Assembly (NCBI GenBank): GCA_964557125.1
Contig: CAZKYX010000018.1
Coordinates: forward strand, 1-23,833
From: CAZKYX01 sp964557125
Lineage (GTDB): Bacteria > Patescibacteriota > Microgenomatia > Levybacterales > GWA1-39-11
Direction of reading: 5' to 3'
Length of the DNA stretch: 23,833 bases
Made by a program: the position numbers and the translations under genes. The notes below the pieces were generated by a model. The model was not told where the DNA came from. It saw only the letters and a list, made by a program, of their open reading frames with translations, and did no database searches. This document shows positions 7,885-14,620 of the stretch, piece by piece (position 1 is the stretch's first letter; each line of letters opens with the position of its first letter).

Positions 7885-9094
7885 ACTTCTCGTATATTTT
7901 AATGCATTCGTCAGCTGCATCTTCCCATGTAAATTTCTTTACTTCTGCTTTACTATTTTCCAAAAGACTGCCCTGCAAAGAGCTATGTTGAAGAACAGAA
8001 ATGATTTTATTTGTCATTTCATCAATATCCCAAAAATCTACTTTTAATGCATGGGTCAACACTTCACTTACTCCCGATTGTTTTGAGATAAGTACCGGAG
8101 TATCCTGAAGAATTGATTCAAGGGTCGTGATACTAAAGGGCTCTGAGATTGAGGGCATTACAAAAAGGTCTGCCATCCTGAAAATATGATTTAATTCTTT
8201 TCCTCGTAAAAAACCTGTAAAAAGAACTTTATCTGAAATACCCATAACAGCTGCGTCTTCCATTACCTGATGCTCCATATCCCCACTCCCTGCCATTACA
8301 AATAAAACATCCTTTTCATACTCAAGAACGCGCTTTGCAACTTTAATAAAGTAGTCTGGACCCTTCTGCATGGTTATTCTTCCAACAAATAGAACAATTT
8401 TTTTACCCCCCTTTTTTACTTGAAATATAGCTTCCTCAGGATTCGTTTCATTCTTGTACTCATCCGCATTAATACGATTGTGAACTACTGAAATTTTATG
8501 GTCAGGTATACCGTATTTGTCGGCAACTATTCTTTTTGTGAAATGGCTGACTGTAATAACCTTGTCAGCTTTCATCATTCCTTTTCGCTCTAATTCAAAC
8601 ACTTTTTTATTCATGGCTTGTCCACCGGTCCTGTCGTACTCTGTTGAATGTACTTGAACAACAAGAGGCTTACCTGTTGCACTTTTAGCCTCTACTCCGG
8701 CACCAAAAGACAGCCAATCATGCGCGTGAATTACATCAAAATCCTGCTCCTGCGCTATAAGTCCTGCTTCTCTTGTAAATCGTTCTACTTCCTCAAAAAG
8801 AGTATCTCCATAACGAGGATCTTTATTCATTCGACGTGCATGTATATAGCCTTCAGCCGTAATGTAGGGAGTTAGTAGTGTGTTCATGGCTTGAAAAGTA
8901 ATGTTGTCACTATCTGCATACAAAACTTTCAAAAACTTAATGTCTAGCTCTACCTTTTTAGGAAGAACAAATAATATTTGCTGCTCTTTCTCAGCTAAAG
9001 CTTTTGAGAGACCATAACAAGCCACTCCCAACCCTCCACTATTGTGGGGCGGAAGTTCCCAACCAAACATAAGTACCTTCAAATGCTTCTCCAT
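7868..9094 (-). CDS. Family 4 glycosyltransferase, glycogen-synthase-like
   Basis: A 408-residue GT-B glycosyltransferase. The N-terminal domain opens with VLMFGWELPPHNSGGLG, the Gly-rich loop seen in glycogen/starch synthases and GT4 enzymes, followed by DVIHAHDWL. The C-terminal nucleotide-sugar domain carries ILFVGRITMQKGPDYFI-type sequence and an SEPFSITTLES motif matching the E-x7-E signature of GT4. Beside GH57 and GH15 genes the likely role is synthesis of an intracellular alpha-glucan from a nucleotide-glucose donor, but a role in surface sugar transfer cannot be excluded. The C-terminal five residues come from the adjacent heptamer array. It is the first gene of the minus-strand cluster and has a candidate promoter at 9122-9151. 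No Shine-Dalgarno motif precedes the ATG. Confidence 0.85.
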   Translation of the reverse strand: MEKHLKVLMFGWELPPHNSGGLGVACYGLSKALAEKEQQILFVLPKKVELDIKFLKVLYADSDNITFQAMNTLLTPYITAEGYIHARRMNKDPRYGDTLFEEVERFTREAGLIAQEQDFDVIHAHDWLSFGAGVEAKSATGKPLVVQVHSTEYDRTGGQAMNKKVFELERKGMMKADKVITVSHFTKRIVADKYGIPDHKISVVHNRINADEYKNETNPEEAIFQVKKGGKKIVLFVGRITMQKGPDYFIKVAKRVLEYEKDVLFVMAGSGDMEHQVMEDAAVMGISDKVLFTGFLRGKELNHIFRMADLFVMPSISEPFSITTLESILQDTPVLISKQSGVSEVLTHALKVDFWDIDEMTNKIISVLQHSSLQGSLLENSKAEVKKFTWEDAADECIKIYEKLIADS

Positions 9095-9121
9095 AGAAAG
9101 AAATCAGCCCATAAAACTTCT

Positions 9122-9151
9122 ATTATCTATAGTAAATAAAAGGGGGTACAA
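9122..9151 (-). promoter_or_regulatory. Candidate promoter of the GT4-GH57-GH15 cluster
   Basis: On the minus strand TTGTAC (9146-9151), an 18-base spacer and GATAAT (9122-9127) lie about 28 bases before the GT4 start. Both boxes are moderate matches to the sigma-70 consensus. No other good pair was seen in this 94-base gap. Confidence 0.4.
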
Positions 9152-9188
9152 AAACAATGAATCAGACTGATACAATCGCGAAAAATAG

Positions 9189-9467
9189 CTAAAGAAGTTC
9201 TATTTTTGATGCCATTATGAAGTCGTTTGTAGAGAGGCCACCAATTGCGTGTGTTGTGAGAGTTATATCAACTTTGTTGTAGTATATGCTGATATCTGGG
9301 TGGTGCCCTTGCTCCTCTGATACTTCGGCAATTTTATTTACAAAACTCATAGCTTTCAGGAAATCTTTAAATTTGAATTTTTGTTCAATTTTTTTATCAT
9401 CAACTACAGTCCAGCTCGTTTTAAGAAGTGAAAGGTTCTTTGCTATCTCTTCCGGCTTCAAAGGCAT
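9189..9467 (-). CDS. Pterin-4a-carbinolamine dehydratase family protein
   Basis: A 92-residue protein matching the small PCD/DCoH family (4a-hydroxytetrahydrobiopterin dehydratase). The signature is EEQGHHPDISIYYNKVDITLTTHAIGGLSTNDF: the paired histidines and proline, the N-x-V core strand and the TH...GGL(S/T)..D segment. The usual reaction recycles oxidised pterin cofactor after aromatic-amino-acid hydroxylation; no hydroxylase is seen here, and in small genomes family members may act on other pterins such as a molybdopterin or folate derivative. I start at the ATG at 9467 because a GAGGG Shine-Dalgarno (9475-9479) lies 7 bases upstream; the longer reading frame to 9542 crosses the promoter and is not similar to the family. 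It is transcribed away from the membrane-protein gene at 9582. Confidence 0.9.
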   Translation of the reverse strand: MPLKPEEIAKNLSLLKTSWTVVDDKKIEQKFKFKDFLKAMSFVNKIAEVSEEQGHHPDISIYYNKVDITLTTHAIGGLSTNDFIMASKIELL

Positions 9468-9513
9468 TGTGTTACCCTCACATGGCACACAATGACCCTT
9501 TCGTAAGATGAGT

Positions 9514-9542
9514 ATTATCCATATTGTAATATTATAATCCAA
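9514..9542 (-). promoter_or_regulatory. Promoter of the pterin dehydratase gene
   Basis: TTGGAT (9537-9542), a 17-base spacer and GATAAT (9514-9519) on the minus strand. It would give a leader of roughly 40 bases containing the GAGGG ribosome-binding site. It lies back to back with the plus-strand promoter at 9544-9572. Confidence 0.5.
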
Positions 9543-9543
9543 T

Positions 9544-9572
9544 TTGCAAACAAAATAAGACTATTGTATAAT
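9544..9572 (+). promoter_or_regulatory. Promoter of the 9582 membrane-protein gene, nearly leaderless
   Basis: TTGCAA (9544-9549), a 17-base spacer and a perfect TATAAT (9567-9572). The predicted transcript starts within a few bases of the TTG start codon at 9582, leaving no room for a ribosome-binding site. Confidence 0.65.
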
Positions 9573-9581
9573 CCCGCATAA

Positions 9582-10394
9582 TTGGATATTCAAAATATAT
9601 TTTCAAGTCCTTCTTCCTTCACATCAAGCGTATGTACAATTGCGGCAATTTCGGGAATTCTAATTATTATACTTAGTCTTCTAATAGGTGTTCTTTCACG
9701 AATATTTTATTTTATCTTGCTACTGGTTGAACTTATCATTAACGAAGTTAGAAAGAAAATAAACAAAAAATCAAGTACTTCAACATTTGTTTATATATAT
9801 TGCAGTCCTATTTTCTTCCCTCAAAGTAGTGATTTTTTACTTAAAGTCATTGGTGTAACTATTATTGCCTCACTCGCGTTCGCAGCAAGTAACTGGTTTG
9901 TTTATTCTATTTGCATAATAATTATTGCCACATTAATTGCACCACTAGAATTTCTTGAAAAATTAATGGCAATAATTTTCAGCGGTAAAGATTTTTTTGC
10001 GTACCTATCTGAAGTATCAAAATCCAATGCACAACGAGAGTCACAGGAAGCTGGTCTTACAGAAAATTCAAGCACCAACGGTACCGTAAACTTTTCTGAA
10101 CTTTATTTCTATGAAGCTTATTATAGAATGATATTCGGAAGCCAGTTGGAAATATTACAACTTATTGAAACTAAGAATGGAATATCAATAGACAAACTCG
10201 TCGAGATTTATAATAAAACTCAATGGCTTAAAAACGGATACCAATTTAGCGAATATATCAATTTCTTACTTGAGAAAACCGAATTTATTTCACTAAACTC
10301 TGAGAGAAATGTATACATACTGACTAAAAAAGGTGAAGGATTTATTGAGTATTTAAGAAAATTAAATATTCCTCTCAACAAGGATCCATATTAG
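9582..10394 (+). CDS. Unknown membrane protein with a C-terminal winged-helix-like domain
   Basis: I do not recognise this 270-residue protein. It has two hydrophobic blocks, about residues 16-56 (one or two helices) and 86-132 (two helices), with a short basic stretch (RKKINKKSS) between them, then a polar linker (about 140-172). The last part (about 176-262) is soluble and alternates helices with a strand pair ending NVYILTKKGEGFIEYLRKL. That pattern, in which 'LTxKGxxF' follows a beta hairpin, resembles winged-helix domains but lacks a DNA-binding identity I can name. The only plausible start is TTG at 9582; no ATG occurs before residue 129. A near-consensus promoter ends 9 bases before it, so the mRNA would be essentially leaderless. 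A weak AAGGA/TCCTT hairpin (10396-10411) follows the stop. A membrane-bound regulator is possible but unproven. Confidence 0.7.
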   Translation: MDIQNIFSSPSSFTSSVCTIAAISGILIIILSLLIGVLSRIFYFILLLVELIINEVRKKINKKSSTSTFVYIYCSPIFFPQSSDFLLKVIGVTIIASLAFAASNWFVYSICIIIIATLIAPLEFLEKLMAIIFSGKDFFAYLSEVSKSNAQRESQEAGLTENSSTNGTVNFSELYFYEAYYRMIFGSQLEILQLIETKNGISIDKLVEIYNKTQWLKNGYQFSEYINFLLEKTEFISLNSERNVYILTKKGEGFIEYLRKLNIPLNKDPY

Positions 10395-10418
10395 TAAGGA
10401 ATTTACTCCTTTGCTCAG

Positions 10419-10489
10419 TCGGGGTGAAGAGAATTGAACTCTTGCCGTACGACCCCCAGCCGTACATTCTACCGTTAAACTACACCCCG
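10419..10489 (-). tRNA. tRNA-Pro (anticodon GGG)
   Basis: A 71-base cloverleaf folds on the minus strand: acceptor CGGGGTG with CACCCCG, D arm with GTTT/GAAT, anticodon stem TACGG/TCGTA with a 7-base loop CTGGGGG giving anticodon GGG, a 4-base variable region, and T arm AAGAG/CTCTT around loop TTCAATT. The C1-G72 pair, discriminator A73 and G37 agree with bacterial tRNA-Pro. The 3' CCA is not encoded. It stands alone between convergent protein genes. Confidence 0.92.
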
Positions 10490-10554
10490 AAATGTATTTT
10501 CTACATTAACGAAACTAATTCTATCACTAATTGAGGCTGAATGAAAATGAAAAA

Positions 10555-11562
10555 CTATTCGGATAGTGGAAGTTTTTTGTGAGAAAAGGCAAATTCGGCA
10601 GCTTGGCTTACAAATAACCCAGCTGACAAAAGCATCATGTATCCGCCGAGCAGAAGCTCATATGGAACATAAGATTGTCTCATAATCCCAAGCATGAATA
10701 TATAAAACCATGTAACTACAGCAACTGAGCCCAATGCAAAAGCAAGCTTTCGTACGTCTCTTAAGCTCTTGTGTCTTACCAATAACTGTCTAAAAGGTAT
10801 TATTGTTAAATGCGGCATTATAAATAGGTTATAGAAAAGGCCATTTGCGAGAACTATTCCAATAAGCATTATTTTTAAAATAAATCGAGGGGAATCATTA
10901 AGCAATGCCGCTTCGGGAACATATAAAGCAAAGCCAGTAACGATAAGTATTCCCAGTCCCAACCAGATAAGTTGACCTAACTGCTTTAGAATAAGAAATT
11001 CATGCTTTTCAATTCTGTAGTCTTTCAAGAATTTGTAAAACAGAACGGTACTAAATATTGTCCCTCCAAAACCTAGTGATAATCCAAAGACGTGCAATCC
11101 AAAGACTACTCCTTTCAGATCAATTAACAGGCTTATAATATCAGGCGATGTACCCTTTAAAACACTGAGAAATATTAAAGTAGCAAGAATAGCTGATGCA
11201 AAAGACCATGTACAAAATTCTTTTATGATGGAGATTTGAATATAGGTAAGGTACAAGGAGAACAAGAAAGCCAAAAAAGACAGGCCAACAAGTACAGGCA
11301 ATAATGTAAAATGTGCCATTTCATATCCGGGAGAAAATAAGAAAAGGAGATAAAAAACAGACATCACTGCGTAGTATGCAATTCCTAAATACTCTACTGG
11401 AATGTGAAGAAATCGTGAGTATTCACTCTGTATAACCTTCTCACATTTTCCCTTGAGTGGACAATACAACTGTATCTTCTTTTTCTTGTACAGTGCTATA
11501 TAGAATGCAATCCACAATCCGGCAATGCTACTAACAATAACGGCTAGATAATAGGCAGGCAT
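10555..11562 (-). CDS. VKOR-like domain fused to a second multi-helix membrane domain
   Basis: A 335-residue polytopic membrane protein. Residues 1 to about 140 look like the vitamin K epoxide reductase (VKOR) family: after the first helix comes the loop pair C34-x5-C40 (YCPLKGKCEKVIQSEYS), then the IPVEYLGIAYY segment, and a later helix with EFCTWSFASAI (115-125). The active-site CxxC of that helix is C117-T-W-S120, so the second cysteine is serine (codon TCT, one change from TGT). Residues about 150-325 form a separate five- or six-helix domain (starting GVVFGLHVFGLSLGFGG) that I cannot name; its conserved-looking His could suggest cofactor binding. VKOR proteins pass electrons from DsbA-like thiol oxidases to quinones. 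No DsbA partner is in the window. The ATG at 11562 follows a promoter by 6 bases. Confidence 0.75.
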   Translation of the reverse strand: MPAYYLAVIVSSIAGLWIAFYIALYKKKKIQLYCPLKGKCEKVIQSEYSRFLHIPVEYLGIAYYAVMSVFYLLFLFSPGYEMAHFTLLPVLVGLSFLAFLFSLYLTYIQISIIKEFCTWSFASAILATLIFLSVLKGTSPDIISLLIDLKGVVFGLHVFGLSLGFGGTIFSTVLFYKFLKDYRIEKHEFLILKQLGQLIWLGLGILIVTGFALYVPEAALLNDSPRFILKIMLIGIVLANGLFYNLFIMPHLTIIPFRQLLVRHKSLRDVRKLAFALGSVAVVTWFYIFMLGIMRQSYVPYELLLGGYMMLLSAGLFVSQAAEFAFSHKKLPLSE

Positions 11563-11568
11563 AGATTA

Positions 11569-11597
11569 AGTGTAGGATTTTTTCTCATTTTATTCAA
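11569..11597 (-). promoter_or_regulatory. Promoter of the VKOR-like gene, leaderless
   Basis: TTGAAT (11592-11597), a 17-base spacer and TACACT (11569-11574) on the minus strand, with only 6 bases between the -10 box and the ATG at 11562. Transcription would start at the start codon. It is divergent from the recA promoter. Confidence 0.6.
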
Positions 11598-11614
11598 GTA
11601 GAAGGCTTAGCCTA

Positions 11615-11642
11615 TTGAAAAATAATCGAAAGCTGTTACAAT
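11615..11642 (+). promoter_or_regulatory. recA promoter, nearly leaderless
   Basis: TTGAAA (11615-11620), a 16-base spacer and TACAAT (11637-11642). The -10 box overlaps an in-frame ATG at 11641, so that ATG cannot be in the transcript; the next one, at 11653, is 10 bases past the -10 box. This fixes the recA start. An 11-bp palindrome AGGCTTAGCCT (11603-11613) abuts the -35 box. Confidence 0.65.
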
Positions 11643-11652
11643 GATTTTTGTA

Positions 11653-12759
11653 ATGCCACGAGTATCCTCAAAAAACGCTGTCCATAAAACAAGCAATTCT
11701 CAGATTTCTGATACTGATGGGAAAAATACCGCCATTGCTATGGCAATGGAACAAATCGAAAGACAATACGGTAAAGGTTCTATCATGAAATTTGGTGACG
11801 CCGCCAACAAAATGGCTGTTGAAGTGATTCCCACAGGTGCTTTTCCGCTCGACATTGCTCTCGGCGTTGGAGGCCTACCGCGTGGGAGAATAGTAGAAAT
11901 TTACGGACCTGAAGCGTCCGGTAAAACTACTGTCTGCCTTTCAATTATCGCCGAAGCCCAAAAAAAGGGAGGGGTTGCTGCCTTTATTGACGCAGAACAT
12001 GCCCTAGACCCTCTATGGGCGCAGACAATAGGCGTCAAGCTCGACGACCTTCTTATTGCACAGCCTGATACGGGTGAGCAAGCCCTAGAAATAACTGAGC
12101 AGTTGATTCGCAGCGGTGGAATTGACGTTCTTGTTGTAGACTCAGTTGCTGCACTCGTACCAAGAGCTGAAATAGAAGGAGAGATGGGAGATGCGATGAT
12201 GGGTCTTCAAGCACGTCTTATGTCACAAGCTCTTCGAAAGCTTACGGGTGTTATATCAAAAAGCAAAACAATACTTATTTTCACTAACCAACTACGCCAA
12301 AAGATTGGTGTTATGTTTGGTAATCCTGAGACAACAACCGGAGGTATGGCGCTCAAATTCTACGCATCAGTGAGACTTGATGTAAGAAGAATTGAGACTC
12401 TAAAGCAGGGCGACAAAGTCATCGGTTCTCGAGCACGCGTTAAAGTTGTAAAAAACAAAATGGCTCCACCTTTTAGAATTGCTGAATTTGATATTATGTC
12501 TGATGGTATTTCAAAAGAAGGCGGAATAATTGATGTTGGAATTGAAACAGGAGTTATTACAAAAAGCGGCGCTTTTCTTCGATATGGAGAAGAGATGCTA
12601 GGACAAGGAAGAGAGGCATCAAAAATGTTTTTGAAAGAAAATCCAGACCTTACTAAAAAAATTATGACTGAAGCAATGAAAATTGCTCAAGAAGGTCAAC
12701 CAATGCTAACAGTTGGTCACGACGAAGAGAGCGAAGAAGAAGACAGTGAAGAGATTTAA
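11653..12759 (+). CDS. recA: Recombinase RecA
   Basis: A 368-residue RecA, the ATP-dependent strand-exchange protein of homologous recombination and trigger of the SOS response. Visible features: the N-terminal MEQIERQYGKGSIMKFGD helix region, Walker A GPEASGKTT, the AFIDAEHALDP motif, Walker B LVVDSVAAL, loop L1 (EIEGEMGDAMMGLQARLMSQALRKLT) and loop L2 (FTNQLRQKIGVMFGNPETTTGGMALKFYASVR). The C-terminus ends in the usual acidic tail (EESEEEDSEE). The start at 11653 (MPRVSSKN) is preferred over the ATG at 11641, which lies within the -10 promoter box. The last codons overlap the recX gene by 14 bases. No classical LexA box (CTGT-N8-ACAG or GAAC-N4-GTTC) is seen upstream. Confidence 0.98.
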   Translation: MPRVSSKNAVHKTSNSQISDTDGKNTAIAMAMEQIERQYGKGSIMKFGDAANKMAVEVIPTGAFPLDIALGVGGLPRGRIVEIYGPEASGKTTVCLSIIAEAQKKGGVAAFIDAEHALDPLWAQTIGVKLDDLLIAQPDTGEQALEITEQLIRSGGIDVLVVDSVAALVPRAEIEGEMGDAMMGLQARLMSQALRKLTGVISKSKTILIFTNQLRQKIGVMFGNPETTTGGMALKFYASVRLDVRRIETLKQGDKVIGSRARVKVVKNKMAPPFRIAEFDIMSDGISKEGGIIDVGIETGVITKSGAFLRYGEEMLGQGREASKMFLKENPDLTKKIMTEAMKIAQEGQPMLTVGHDEESEEEDSEEI

Positions 12760-13216
12760 ATCCTCAGTACCACAGACCCCATTCAATAGAGCTCTTAAAT
12801 ACCTTTCGTACAGGACAAGAAGCTTTAAGGAAGTATATGATTATCTCGTAAAAAAAGCGTATTCAGAAGAAGAAATTCATACAACGCTTAAGCAACTACA
12901 AGATCTCCATTTTCTTAACGACAATGAATTTGCACAATCGTATGCAAAAAGTAGACAGGCAAAAGGAAAAAGCAAAAGAACAATTCTCTATGAACTAAAA
13001 CAAAAAGGAATCGACAGAGAAAAAACGGAACAAATTTTAGAGACACTAAAAGATGATTTGCAAAATGCTACCGAATACATTGAAAAGTATGCCAAACAAT
13101 TAGCTAGATTTAGTGACGAAGAACGCGAAAAAAAAATAATTAATCGATTACGTCTTCGAGGATACAACTGGGACACAATCTCTAAAGTAATAAAAAAGCC
13201 TTTTTTTGAGGAATAA
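12746..13216 (+). CDS. recX: RecA regulator RecX
   Basis: A protein of about 156 residues with the RecX pattern: an N-terminal ALKYLSYRTRSFKEVYDYLVKKAYSEEEI helix set, then LNDNEFAQSYAKSR, a KGKSKRTILYELKQKGI segment, and a C-terminal repeat with RLRLRGYNWDTISKVIK. These match the tandem three-helix modules of RecX, which binds the RecA filament and limits its growth. It directly follows recA, the usual position. The start is taken as GTG at 12746, overlapping the recA end by 14 bases; a TTG at 12713 would add 11 lysine-rich residues that merely reflect the acidic recA tail in another frame. A small GAGGA/TCCTC hairpin spans the stop. Confidence 0.9.
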   Translation: MKRFKSSVPQTPFNRALKYLSYRTRSFKEVYDYLVKKAYSEEEIHTTLKQLQDLHFLNDNEFAQSYAKSRQAKGKSKRTILYELKQKGIDREKTEQILETLKDDLQNATEYIEKYAKQLARFSDEEREKKIINRLRLRGYNWDTISKVIKKPFFEE

Positions 13217-13231
13217 TCCTCTTCCTTCTGC

Positions 13232-13237
13232 TATAAT
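13232..13237 (+). promoter_or_regulatory. Candidate -10 box before the ProB-like gene
   Basis: A perfect TATAAT lies 35 bases before the GTG start at 13273. The best -35 candidate, TTGAGG at 13206-13211, is at a 20-base spacing, longer than ideal. The gene may instead be read through from recA-recX. Confidence 0.35.
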
Positions 13238-13272
13238 CGTATACTCAAGTTTTTAGAATATTATTTATTCTT

Positions 13273-14031
13273 GTGCCTTCAAAAGAAACACTTAATACAA
13301 ACGAGTATATTTCGAAAAGGATGGTTGTCAAAATTGGCAGTTCGTCAATCTCGCGTGGTGGAAACCCATTAAATAAAGAGTTTGTTGGTAATATTGCAAA
13401 GCAAGCTTCTACTCTCTTTCGTGCCAGAGTAGAAATTGCTCTTGTAAGTAGTGGCTCTGTTGTATCAGGAAAAAGAATTCTCGACCTTTCTGAAGATGAT
13501 GTTCTTCAAGATCAAATTGCAGCAATATATGGACAAAATTACTTAATGGATATATGGAACGAGGAATTCAAGCCTTTTAATATTCCGGTTGGGCAAGTCC
13601 TTTTTTCTGAAGAAGACCTTCAAAAACCAAATACCCCCATACTATTTGGGATGAAACATGGTATTCAAATTATTAATGCAAATGACGCAACAAATGATGT
13701 TGAAATGAAAGCTTTTCTGAAATCAGCTGACAATGACAAACTGGCAGGTCACGTCGCAAAATTTGTAAAGGCCGATACACTCCTTTTACTTACCGATACT
13801 GATGGGGTAATTGATAGCAACGGAAATGTTATACAAGAAATGAAACAAGGTACCGAGGTAAGTCTTCTTGGGAAATCGGGCGTTGGAACAGGTGGTATGA
13901 TTTCAAAAGTAGATGTCGCGTTTGATTGTACTCGAGCAGGAATCAGAACAGTAATTGCAAACGCCTCAGAAAAGGACGTCATACTTAATTTAGCTCAGGG
14001 CAAAAAAATAGGAACACTATTTGTTGAATAA
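13273..14031 (+). CDS. Glutamate 5-kinase-like amino acid kinase (no PUA domain)
   Basis: A 252-residue protein of the amino-acid-kinase fold closest to glutamate 5-kinase (ProB). Motifs: VVKIGSSSISRG (residues 18-29), LVSSGSVVSGKR, GQVLFSEEDL, INANDATND (the IN-ND substrate motif), SADNDKLAGHVAKFVKAD, LLLTDTDGV, and GTGGMISKVDVAFDCTRAGI near the end. ProB phosphorylates glutamate as the first step of proline synthesis; the PUA domain found at the C-terminus of many ProB proteins is absent, so this is the catalytic core only. No proA or proC is nearby, so the pathway role is uncertain, and another amino acid kinase activity is possible. The start is GTG at 13273; an ATG at 13321 (MVVKIG) would also keep the whole domain. 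Confidence 0.82.
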   Translation: MPSKETLNTNEYISKRMVVKIGSSSISRGGNPLNKEFVGNIAKQASTLFRARVEIALVSSGSVVSGKRILDLSEDDVLQDQIAAIYGQNYLMDIWNEEFKPFNIPVGQVLFSEEDLQKPNTPILFGMKHGIQIINANDATNDVEMKAFLKSADNDKLAGHVAKFVKADTLLLLTDTDGVIDSNGNVIQEMKQGTEVSLLGKSGVGTGGMISKVDVAFDCTRAGIRTVIANASEKDVILNLAQGKKIGTLFVE

Positions 14032-14054
14032 CTATCGCTTTGGAGAGGATTTCT
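14032..14054. repeat. Second copy of the rpsI 3' end
   Basis: This 23-base stretch matches 20 of 23 positions of 14148-14170, the true end of rpsI. On the minus strand it reads the same C-terminal residues KSSPKR and a stop. Two of the differences fall at codon third positions (Ser TCA/TCT, Arg CGC/CGA) and the third changes TAA to TAG. An in-frame TAG directly precedes it, so it is not translated as part of a longer gene. Confidence 0.7.
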
Positions 14055-14147
14055 AGTGTAGCGTCCCACATGTTTTACCTTTCGCCTTTGCAGTATTATT
14101 CATACACGGCTCAAGGAGCAACATCAAGGGACTGCGTCGGAAGAAAA

Positions 14148-14612
14148 TTAGCGCTTTGGTGAGGATTTCTTCCTCCTTGCTTTTCCTGCATTTCCAACTT
14201 TTCGTCTTTCACGGATTCTAGAATCTCGTGTGAGGTATCCTTTTTCGCGAAGCGAATCGTGATATGTCTCTGTGTCAAATTTATCAAGTGATCGTGCGAT
14301 TCCTAGGAGAAACGCTTCAAGTTGACCATGATTTCCTCCACCAACAACTTTTGCAGAAATAACAAATTTATCCTCGACTTTCATATCGAGAAGCATTTTG
14401 TTGTATCGTGGAGCGAAAGCTTTAAATTTAAAGAAATCAGTAATTAGCAAATCATTTACAATCATATCTCCTTTTTTATATTCTTTACCTCCAATTTCTA
14501 TCTTTCCTGCTCCTGAATACAATCTCACTCTAGCAACTGCAGAGCGTCGTCTTCCAACAGCTTGTACATAATTTTTTACTAGTTTTGTTCTTGTCTTAAC
14601 TTTTGTTTCCAT
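14148..14612 (-). CDS. rpsI: Ribosomal protein uS9
   Basis: A 154-residue uS9 of the small ribosomal subunit. It shows the family's YVQAVGRRRSAVARVRLYSGAGKIEI opening, VVGGGNHGQLEAFLLGIARSL in the middle, and a basic C-terminal tail ending RRKKSSPKR, the segment that reaches the P-site tRNA. About 15 extra residues (METKVKTRTKLVKNY) precede the conserved core. It is the last gene of the long minus-strand ribosomal operon, behind rplM. A copy of its last 23 bases lies downstream at 14032-14054. The spacer upstream contains an 8-bp perfect stem. Confidence 0.97.
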   Translation of the reverse strand: METKVKTRTKLVKNYVQAVGRRRSAVARVRLYSGAGKIEIGGKEYKKGDMIVNDLLITDFFKFKAFAPRYNKMLLDMKVEDKFVISAKVVGGGNHGQLEAFLLGIARSLDKFDTETYHDSLREKGYLTRDSRIRERRKVGNAGKARRKKSSPKR

Positions 14613-14620
14613 ATATATTA

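Noticed and set aside
11581..11652. LexA/SOS box upstream of recA
   Set aside because: Neither CTGT-N8-ACAG nor GAAC-N4-GTTC is present; only an unrelated 11-bp palindrome was found.
13208..13221. Terminator at the recX stop (GAGGA/TCCTC stem)
   Set aside because: Five-bp stem over the stop codon with no T run after it; too weak to call.
14053..14103. A 16-codon reading frame (MNNTAKAKGKT...) on the minus strand between rpsI and the duplicated tail
   Set aside because: Too short, no ribosome-binding site, and no similarity; it ends just before the KSSPKR copy and is best treated as spacer.
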